Origin: Podocnemis expansa
Lineage: Eukaryota > Chordata > Testudines > Podocnemididae
Length of the DNA: 64,000 nucleotides
Assembly (NCBI GenBank): GCA_007922195.1
Contig: ML681998.1
Location: forward strand, 20,223,663-20,287,662
Direction: 5' to 3'
The position numbers were made by a program, and so were the translations under genes. Below are positions 55,961-64,000 of the stretch, one piece after another. Under the pieces are notes generated by a model. It saw nothing but the letters and a program-made list of their open reading frames with translations, was not told the DNA's origin and searched no databases. Positions within the stretch are counted from its first letter, which is position 1. The number at the start of each line of letters is the position of its first letter.

Positions 55961-57423
55961 TCAGGATGTTATCTTAATCCTCTTTTATATAATCACCAGC
56001 AGGGAGTCATATGATGCTGCATCAGCTGACCACTATGTTCCTGGTCTTGAGATTACATCACCTAGCAGCCTCTGGTCCTAAAGAACCAGTTATGCTGGCC
56101 ACATCTGCGCCTAGCTACTCTGTTATTACAATCGTACTTATGTTCTCCAAGGATATGAACATGAATGTCTCACATGGTGTTAACTTCACCTCATTCACAG
56201 TAATTCATACAATATTTGCTTGGAAAGTACAAATGTCAACTTTCACCATAACTTCATCAAAATTCAGAAGTGTTTTTTTCAAGGATATGTCTATACTACA
56301 GCACCTGGCTACACTGGCAGCAGTGCTTTTTCCACCAATATAGTTAAACCACCTCTCCTAGAGGTAGTATGTAAGTTGATGGAAGAATGTGTCCATTTAC
56401 CAAGCCACATCAATGTTTTGGGTTAGATCCACTGAACTACAGTGCACAGTGCAGAAAAATTTTCACATGGTTAGTCAATCTAATTTTTACACATACACTG
56501 GGCCCAAGATTTTCATATGGGTACTATCTGTAACATAATAAGCCAAATCCTGCAACTACTACTCAACCTGAGTAGCACAAATTCTATGGGGTAGTTTCAT
56601 TGCGCCTGTAAGATAACATGCAAATACGTGCCATTTAGTTTGAACCATTATTCAATTTCCTTTAACTTTTTTTAAACAAAATTTAATTTTTGCCTTTTAT
56701 TTTTCATTTTTATAATATAACAGCAAAGCAGATCTGTGTATGAAAACTAATATTCTGAATATGGGTACAAACATTTGCAAAAGATGATCTTTGCTTCTGC
56801 CTGCCCTGGAATTTAAATAATGGAAAGGACAGTAAATGACTAGCAAACCCTGCCTAGATGGATCCTGGCTGATCAGAAGAGTAAATGATCAAAACGCAAT
56901 TCAGTGTTGAATTCTATTAACTACTATTTGTTCCTGCAGAACATTTGTCACAAAATGAAATGTTCTTCATCACCATGAAGACAAAACGAACACCAGTAAA
57001 TGTACAAATATTTCATCATAGAAAAGCTAAAATACTGCCATCTGTCAGTTATATGAATTGCAATACCACATAAATTCAAGCAAACTGACAGGAAATATGC
57101 CAAACCTATATTACCTACAGCAGGAAACAGCTTCTGAGACACTGTTCTGTTTCTGGAGTCAAACTTTGCTTGCTCACTTCAGGGATTAAATAGTTAAGAG
57201 GAAAAGAGGTCAAAATGAAGTGGTTACTGCAGACAGCTCTGCAGTGCACCAGCAGGCAAGAGGTGAAGAGACAAAGAACAGCAGTAAATGAACATTATTA
57301 AATGAATCAGTCAGCTGGGAGCTCTTACCCCTTTGAAATGGTCATTTCAGAACAGAATTTATACATCAGTTCAGGCATCAAGCAATCTTAGTGGAAACTG
57401 TCCAGAAGCTAATTATACAAGAA
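55961..57423. other. Intergenic, nothing recognised
   Basis: No gene. The part near 56285-56330 has a GATATGTCTATACTACAG word that may be the end of a decayed inverted-repeat element. Confidence 0.45.
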
Positions 57424-57548
57424 TAGTGTGACCAGATGTCCCAATTTTATATGGACAGCCCCGATATTTGGGATTTCATCATATAGAGGCTCCTATGGCC
57501 CTCTACGCCCTGCCTCAGTTTGTCACACTTGCTATCTGGTCACCCTAT
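57424..57548. mobile_element. Short inverted-repeat DNA element (TAGTGTGACCAGATGTCC ends)
   Basis: Left TAGTGTGACCAGATGTCCC, right ATCTGGTCACCCTA form an inverted repeat; the 125-bp interior (TTTATATGGACAGCCCCGAT, GGCTCCTATGGCC) is that of a common reptile MITE. The superfamily is not certain. Confidence 0.72.
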
Positions 57549-59345
57549 GGATAACACTCTGACACTGGAAGGACAAAATAACACATAAGTAACTGGGCTT
57601 TTGACTTTATAGTTAAGAGTTTTCTGGGCTAGAGAGTTTGGGATTTTTTTTTTCATTTGCTACATGGATTTAACAGGCTTACTTGGATCACAAGCAAGAA
57701 AGTGCGGGCACTGGGAGAATTGACTCTTCCTCATGAGACGGCTTCTGCAAAACTGTGTGGTCACATGCCTTTCTCTTCAGTGACGGAACCTATTTCAATG
57801 GCCAGTCACATGCGTCTTGGTTCCCAGCATTGTGGAACTGAAGTTGTATAAAGCCCCTGTCCAGCCAACTGTCAGCTGTCTCGCCTGCCAGATGTCTGTC
57901 TGGAAGCAAAACCTTCCCACCCTGTCAACCACACCTCTGCTTATGCAGGAGCCAAATACAGTCACAAGTTCTGTGTTTTCCTTGGTCTAGGGACTTCACT
58001 CTGCTAACACCTGTGGTGACACTGGAGCCCCTCCAAATGTGCACTGTTACAAACTAATTGCTAAAACTGAATGGAATATGCAGTTGGGATCCACTTTAGC
58101 AGGAGAATGGGGGAATCTGCATTTCTCTCTCTCGCGCGCGCTCACACACACACATATCCAAGAGTGTCAAAACAGACCTGTCAGAAGGTTTAACGAATTG
58201 AATTCATTTGTTAGCACTGTTGATTTTGCTGTGAAGCTGTAAGCCATGTGAAGCTATTTGTCAGCTACTGCATGAATTAGGAGATAATAACGGCTATGCT
58301 GTAGATACTGTACCCTTTGCACAGTGAGTGAAACCAATGCCAGATATTAAACTCTCGCCTCATGTTTAGATACAAATGACTAATGTTCACCTTTTAGTTT
58401 TTGGTGTCATGAACAAGAAATGCATTCAGTTACCACCTCAAATTAACTTACTATTCCTGTATGGTAGAGCTATTTTCTCTTTCAAAATAACAGCCTGTGA
58501 CCCAGGTTATTCATGTTGCCCAGGATTTAGGGTAGTCCACACAACAAGGCCAAAGTCCCTACTCAGTCGTTATGGAGGCAGATTCCTGGGGGATTCACAT
58601 ATTCCCCTTTCTGCTAGAATTTGAAGCTGCAGAAACCAGCAGGGTTGAAGCTCTGTGCCAGGCTGTACTTTTTTAAAATTTGGTTTGATATGCTCCGTAT
58701 GTAAATTGAACATGACACAAGACGATCACAAAGACATTTGATACAGGATGTGAAATGAAGTAAATCACTTGAGGATTCTTAGTGATTTGGTATCTGCTTA
58801 GTCAATCAGCCCTGAGGGGCTTTGTTGTAAATCATGGCTCATGTTTATAATATGACTAAAATGATTTATGAAACTTCCTTTGACAGTGCCTCATTTCTGC
58901 TGCCTACGGTTAGTATTATTGAGTCCCTTCCACGTGCTTAATTCTGGACCAGAAGAAAATACACTTTCTGCTGCAAACTGTTGACTTCCTACAATCAAAT
59001 AACAAATGCTGTTTGTAGAGTGAGGGCCTGAGCAAAACTTTCACTTAAGTCATGGGAGGTTTGTGCTGCACTAGGAATAAAGAATTGGACCCACAGATAA
59101 ACAAACAAAATTGAGAGGACAGTTTCTTGAGAGCTCAGATTGAAACTTGAGCGTGGAAGTCCAGCACTCCTGCATTCTAAACCTACCATTGATGTAGGTT
59201 CTGCTGATTCACTGAGGCAGGTGACTTGTCATTTCACCTTGATATAAGAAATGGGAGAGTGCCTTTCTGGTGACAGTATACACTGAGAGTATGGAGACAG
59301 TAATTCCAAGGGAGTCATTTTTTGAGTAGCCAAGTTTAATGAGAC
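57549..59345. other. Intergenic, nothing recognised
   Basis: No supported gene. A CTCT/CGCG/CACA compound dinucleotide run lies at about 58124-58153. Confidence 0.5.
58124..58153. repeat. Compound (CT)(CG)(CA) dinucleotide run
   Basis: Alternating purine-pyrimidine CGCGCGCGC, then CACACACACA, with Z-DNA potential. Confidence 0.75.
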
Positions 59346-59348
59346 TAT

Positions 59349-59715
59349 GGCTGTGTTCACACACAGGCATTATTATGATACAAGTTGTGTCAAAACAACT
59401 TGTATCGAAATAATGCCTTATTTCGAAATAACAATTTGAACTAACAGTTTGTTAATTCGAATTAAGGAAAAAGCTCAAAGCGAAATAGCAGTTTCAGGCA
59501 ACAGTTATTTCAAAACAAGTCACTGTTGTTTCGAAACAACATGTTCGGACGGCATTGTTTCGAAACAACATTGTTTCGTCCCCACATGGGGTTTAAGTTG
59601 TTTCGAAACAACGCTGTTGTTTTGAAACAACGGGTGCCGTTGTTTCAAAACAACCATGCGTCGTGTGAACAGGATATTTTGTATTCGAAAATAAGAGTGC
59701 TGTGTGAACACAGCC
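59349..59715. mobile_element. Harbinger-like element, TTTCGAAA-type arms, intact ends
   Basis: Ends GGCTGTGTTCACACAC and CTGTGTGAACACAGCC; TAT flanks both sides (59346-59348, 59716-59718). The arms iterate TTGTTTCGAAACAA. The interior CCCCACATGGGGTTTAAG matches 24041-24387 closely. Confidence 0.88.
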
Positions 59716-59718
59716 TAT

Positions 59719-60010
59719 TTGGCTTAACTTACGCTATACTCCTTGTTGCAAAATTGGCATGAGTAGACCCAAATTAAAATAAGACATGCCTGAACAAGTA
59801 ATTATTGAACAAATCTGAAAATATCCTTGCTAAAACAATTAACTATCGTGAATATGCTTACAGTAAATAAGGGAAGCAGAGCTAATTGAATGAATTATTA
59901 AGGTTATGGTTATAAAAAACACAGTAGGTGGGTACACCCTGAAATGATATACTTGCCTTTCACAGTTTTACATGTGAGACATCTGTCCGTTGCTCATTAA
60001 GTTAATTTGA
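59719..60010. other. Spacer, nothing recognised
   Basis: A+T-rich, no features. Confidence 0.4.
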
Positions 60011-60880
60011 TGGCCACCCCTCCCAGGCCATCACTTAGGTATGCAAAGAATGTTAAGGGGAGCAGATGGCCCCTTCAACTCAACTAGATGGCCCCCTTAA
60101 ACTGAACTAGATGGCTGTTGACACCCCATTGATCTCTACAGGGCTTGGCGTAGGTGGGCACTGCCTAACTGCGAGATCTTTGAAATGGTGAAGGTATGAG
60201 TCATGCTCACCTTAGTTCCCCGCCTTCCCTGTAAATCAGGGAATTGGTGGGAACAAACAGTTTAAAAACTCAGAGTTTGGGGTGATCAGGCAGGATGGTC
60301 CCTGACATCCTACCTGGCCTGATCACCCAGACGCTGACCTCCTCTGCTCACGAGTTCTCCCCCGATCGTACCACGATTAAAACTGCCGGCCGAGAAACAA
60401 GTCTCTCTCTCTCCTGCCTGTAATGCTGTTGCTGCTGCTGCTGGGATCGGTAAGAGCCTGCCCCTGCAGCTCTCTTTGAAATAAAGTTCTCCCACCTTTT
60501 GCTGCTACTTTGCCACCGCTCTCTTTCAGTTCCACCAAGCCCACACTCCTAAAAGCAGGCTTGTTTGTGTCTTTTACCTTCTCCTTTCCTTTTTTTTTAC
60601 TTGCTGCTTCACTCTTTGCTGTCTAAAGGAGCTCCTGTGTCTCTAATTGTTTGCCTTTGCTCTGTATCGACTGTTGTATCTCTCTTCTCTAATTGTCTTA
60701 GAAGTACCATTGTAAGTTGCAACATTGTTTAGTGTAATTTGTAAGCCTTAGAAGTGTTAAGTTAGATTGCAAGATTGTATCATTTAGTTGTTACCCTTAG
60801 AGTTGTCTTGCTAAGTTGTTTTGCTTTCCCCTCCGTGACTCCCCTGGGTTAAATAAACCTTTTCTTCTTAAACTTGCCTT
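60011..60880 (+). repeat. LTR-like transcription-control block (tentative)
   Basis: It contains three near-repeats of AACTAGATGGCCCCCTTAAA/CAGATGGCCCC (60060-60120), a TATA-like GATTAAAACT (60377), a donor-like ATCG|GTAAGAG at about 60449, AATAAA at 60480-60485 and another AATAAA at 60852-60857. The layout resembles a retroviral U3-R-U5, but TG..CA ends, target duplications, a primer-binding site and internal genes are not visible. It could equally be exons of an unknown transcript. Confidence 0.35.
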
Positions 60881-60980
60881 GTCCCCTCTTTATTCCTTGA
60901 ATTCCCCCATGTGCCCAACTTCCCCTCTGCTCCTTTCTCCTTTCCGTGTTCCCTGCCTGCTGCCGGCTCCCTCCCTTGCA

Positions 60981-61212
60981 GCTGCTTCCCACGGCTGCTG
61001 GCTCCACCGCTTCCCACGGCTTTCTTCCTCTCCCCTCCGCCACTTTCCCGTGGCTTACTCTCTCTTGCCCTCCGCCACTTCCCACGGCATTCTCTCACAT
61101 CCCCGCCGCTTCCCCACGGTTTCCTCTCACCTCCGCCGCTTCTCCGCAGCTTTCTATCACCTCCGCTGCTTTCCCGTGGCTTCCCCTCTCATCCCGCCAC
61201 TTCCCACACAGC
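60981..61212 (+). repeat. Pyrimidine-rich minisatellite, about 30-35 bp unit
   Basis: About seven tandem copies of a unit like GCCGCTTCCCACGGCTTTCT (plus CTCACCTCC) follow each other. The repeat makes three overlapping frames open on the plus strand and two on the minus strand, so these frames are not evidence of genes. The unit contains a CCGTGG/CCACGG palindrome. Confidence 0.72.
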
Positions 61213-61925
61213 CACCGGCTCCCCCCATCACCCCTTCCTTCCCGTCTTCACGTTCTCACAGCCCCCTTCTGTTTCCCCTGTGCCCATCTCAAAACTCCTG
61301 CTTCCCCCCATTGACCTCGCTTTCTTCCGCCACTGTGGCACACCAAGTTGCATGATACCCCCCCTGTCTTATATGGTGTTGGAACATCTTTTAAGTTACT
61401 GTGAGTTAGTTAAATTAGCCAAGAACCCCTGTTACCTCCCAACCTGCTGCACGCCACAAAGTTGAGCATTTCACAAAACCCCCTTGTAAAGAAACCATGA
61501 CAAACACCACACACATACACTCCCCATCACCCACTTGACATCAACACCCATTTTAATAAAGATTAAAGTGCACCCCACTTGTGCAGTAATTGCCACCCAA
61601 GATCCTCAAATTTTCGAACCTGCTGGCAGTGTCAACATCGATATGTTAATAACTGGAAAAGGTGTATATAAACTGTGTAGTGTGTGACATCATTTGGAGC
61701 TGTGGCATCACTATGTACCCAAACACCCTCCATCTGAGGCGCCCCATCATGGGCAAAGAACTGTTACATGTGGAATGAAGTAACCTGAGAGATGAGAGGG
61801 AATCAAATGGAGTTTTTTGCATTTCAAAGAACTGGATGAAATGCTCTACCAGAACTGGAGGAGGTCTTCTGGATAAGCTGCACAGAAAGGTCTTGGAGGA
61901 ATCCCAACATTGATTAGTAAACTTC
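61213..61925. other. Intergenic; AATAAA signal at 61555
   Basis: C-rich upstream (61213-61320), then mixed sequence with AATAAA at 61555-61560. No coding frame recognised. Confidence 0.45.
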
Positions 61926-63072
61926 CATATATTCCAAGGCCAGAAGGGACTACTATGATCGTCTAGTCTGACCTCCTGTATAACAAAAGCCATCAGGGCT
62001 GTCCTTGGGGTGGACAAGAGGGGTAATTGCCCCAGGTCCCATGGTTCTGTGGGCCCTGCACTGTCTTACTGTGAGCAGAGCAGCACAAGGACCACACTGC
62101 TGCCCTCCCACAGCTGTCACTGCAGAGCTGAAGTCTGTGGCGGGGGGTCGGCGGGCGTGTAGAACCCATCCTCTCCTCTGGGACAGCTTGCCCTGCCTCC
62201 AGGGAGAAGCAGCCAGCCCAGGGGCAGGGTGGGTCAGCCCAGAGGATGGGCTCCAGTCTTCTGCCCCTCCCCTGGGCTGGCTGTTCCACCCTAGAAGTGG
62301 GGAGGGCTAGCCCAGGGGCAGGGTGGGAAAGTGAAGCATGACCCTTGGGTCAGCCCCCTACACCATTGGGGGAAGAGTGGCTGGCTAAGGGGAGGGGCAG
62401 GAGCATGAGGCCAGTCTTTGGGCTGACCCACCCCACCCCCAGTCATGGGAGACTAGTAGGGCCCCCCCCAAAGGTGATTGGCCCCGGGCCCCGTATCTCC
62501 CTAGGGACAGCCCTGGAGACCAAAGAACTTTCCCCAAATCATTCCTAGGCCATAGCTTTTAGAAAAACATCTGGCCTTGATTTTAAAATTGTTAGTGATG
62601 AAGAATTGGTAAATTGTTCCAGGAGCTAATTACCCTCACTGTAAAAAAAATGTATGTCTTACTTCCAGCCTGAATTTGTCTAGGTGTGACTGTCAGCCAC
62701 AGGATCTTTTTATACCTTTGGCTGATAGATTAAAGAGCCCATTATCAAATATTAGGTTCCTTGTAGGTACTTACAGGCAGCGATCAAGTCACCCCTTAAA
62801 CTTTTCTTTGTTAAGCTAAAAAACTTGTTCTCCGTGCATCTATCACTATAAGGTACATTTATTAGTCTTTAAGTAAGTCTTGTGTTGTGTCTCTGAACAC
62901 TCTCCAATTTATCAACTTCCTTCCTGAGTTGTGGATACCAGACTTAGACAGAGAATTCCAGCAGAAGTTACACTAGTGCTAATGCAAAAGTCAAATATCC
63001 TTTCAGTACCTACTTGAGTCTATCTGTTTACCCATCGAAGGAGTGAATTAGCTCTTTTGGCTACAGTATCTT
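61926..63072 (-). mobile_element. CR1 LINE, minus orientation, split by a hAT element
   Basis: Minus-oriented CR1 3' part from CCAAGGCCAGAAGGGACTAC at 61932, continuing after the insertion with TTCCAGGAGCTAATTACCCT, TTACTTCCAGCCTGAATTTG and the reversed coding words (aagtcaccccttaaactttt). It gives way at 63076 to an inverted-repeat element. Confidence 0.82.
61994..62515. mobile_element. hAT-type element inside the CR1 copy
   Basis: The 522-bp element has perfect 11-bp ends CAGGGCTGTCC and GGACAGCCCTG. The flanks AAAGCCAT (61986-61993) and GAGACCAA (62516-62523) match weakly, as for a decayed target duplication, and the CR1 word continues across. The interior is GC-rich (GGGGCAGGGTGGG repeats). 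Confidence 0.72.
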
Positions 63073-63075
63073 ATA

Positions 63076-64000
63076 GGCTTTGTCTACACTTAGAATGTTA
63101 CCTCAAATCAACTTACCTCGAACTAACTAAATTGAACTAATAATAGTTCATTCGAAGTAAGTTAATTTGAAATAACATGATGGCTCCACTAGAAACTCAA
63201 ATTGAACTAGCCTGTCCATGGACAGGACTTGCTAGTTAGATTTAGGAAGGGGCCATCATGGGAAGTGTAGCAACATGGTGCCTTCTCTGCCATCGTCTGT
63301 GTGAAGCCGGTCAGGTGGGGGGGTGTCCTGGCTGCACTGAGCCAGGTGGGGAACAAGGCATTCCCCCCATCTGGCTCTAGCCATACTGGCTAGGTGGGAG
63401 AGAAGGCATTCCCCCATCCGGCTGGAGCCCTGGTTCCTCAGCTAGGTGGGGGAGAAGGGACCCCGGTGCCCAACTGGAGCCCTGCGTGCTAGGTCGGGTG
63501 GCAGGGAAGGAAACCCCTGCCTGGCTCTCTCAGTGCTGGCCAGTTGCAGGGAAAACATCCCCCCACCCAGCTCTGGGCATGGTTGCCGGGTGGTGGGGAA
63601 AGCATCCCCCTGCCTGGGTTGGGGATGCTTTCCATGCCACCCGGGAAGTGCACCTGGAGCTGGGCCAGGGGGTCTCTTCCCTGCTGCCTGGCAAGTGCTG
63701 AGAGAGCCAGGCGGGGCGATGCTTGTCCTTCATACAGCCCTGGCCTTTCTCCAACCCAAGGCAGGCACTTCCTTCTAGGGTGCCATACATTCTGGAAGAA
63801 AGAAGGTCAAATGGCGGTAATTCAAACGAACAGTTAGTTCAAATTAACATGGCTCCATTGGGTTAATTCAAACTAACAAGTTAATATTAAGCAGTCCTTC
63901 GAAGTTAAGTGAGGCTTTACAACTTCAAAGTAAGCATTCACTACTTCAAACTAAGGAATTCCTTAGTTTGAAGTAATGAAAGACAGTGTGCCATGCATTA
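63076..64000. mobile_element. Harbinger-like element, TTCGAACTAA-type arms, cut by the window end
   Basis: Left end GGCTTTGTCTACACTTAG with ATA/TTATA before it. The arms hold TTAGTTCAAATTAAC and TTCGAAGTAA variants. The GC-rich core (63300-63780) has near-repeats of CAGGTGGGGG, AAGGCATTCCCCCATC and GGCTGGAGCCC that resemble the core of 36766-37651. The right arm runs off the window. Frames at 63446-63837 are composition artefacts. Confidence 0.8.

Noticed and set aside
60816..61465. Three overlapping plus-strand frames of 122-184 codons, rich in Pro, Ser and His
   Set aside because: All read the same pyrimidine-rich minisatellite in different frames.
63446..63837. Several overlapping frames near the window end
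   Set aside because: They lie in the repetitive core of a transposon cut by the window boundary.
6263..64000. Search for the gene expected downstream of RIMS2 in other vertebrates (a DCSTAMP-like membrane protein)
   Set aside because: No frame with its features was found; it may lie beyond the window.
1..64000. CRISPR array, bacterial operon or phage system
   Set aside because: Spliced exons, LINEs, SINEs and MITEs show vertebrate DNA; no regular spacer-repeat array is present.

Overview
The window looks like a vertebrate chromosome, most likely a sauropsid and probably a turtle. It holds spliced exons of one recognisable neuronal gene, CR1 LINEs that end in the ATTCTATGAT tail, Penelope-like elements with a GIY-YIG endonuclease, CORE/MIR-type SINEs, hAT elements and a very abundant family of short inverted-repeat DNA transposons. 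The assignment to turtle is an inference from this repeat mix; no species can be read from the sequence.

From 1 to about 6,260 lies the 3' end of RIMS2 on the + strand. Three exons (410-511, 1512-1651, 3332-3550) join in phase and encode the last 153 residues, that is the C2B domain and the C-terminal tail. A repeat-free, A+T-rich stretch of about 2.7 kb follows and is probably the 3' UTR. It ends at an AATAAA at 6235 with a T-rich downstream element, and carries a cluster of three Pumilio-type sites. The last intron holds one hAT element.

From about 6,300 to 64,000 I see no host coding gene. The sequence is a dense, nested set of transposon relics: CR1 fragments (17.9, 19.8, 20.7, 29.2, 32.4, 38.5, 54.1, 61.9 kb); a different LINE at 8.3-9.4 kb whose 5' part is inverted; Penelope-like copies and fold-back tails (12.8, 21.8, 31.4, 44.2-46.9, 55.2 kb); hAT elements with 8-bp target duplications; and about seventeen non-autonomous inverted-repeat elements. 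The last group has related ends (GGCTATGTCTACACTA or GGCTGTGTTCACACAG) and mostly 3-bp A+T-rich target duplications (TTA, TAA, ATA, TAT), which fits the PIF/Harbinger superfamily. Their arms are built from iterated short palindromes of three types (TTTCGAAA, CTTAAG/AAGTCAACTT, TTCGAA/TAGTTCGAACTA).

The points most worth a second look are: the palindrome-iterated family, with a chimaeric member carrying a Myb/SANT-like reading frame; the head-to-head Penelope pair with a 456-codon open frame; hammerhead-like cores in the Penelope tails; nested insertions that reveal target duplications; and an LTR-like, poly(A)-signal-rich block followed by a pyrimidine-rich minisatellite at 60-61.5 kb. Most open frames in the window come from palindromic or simple composition and are not genes.
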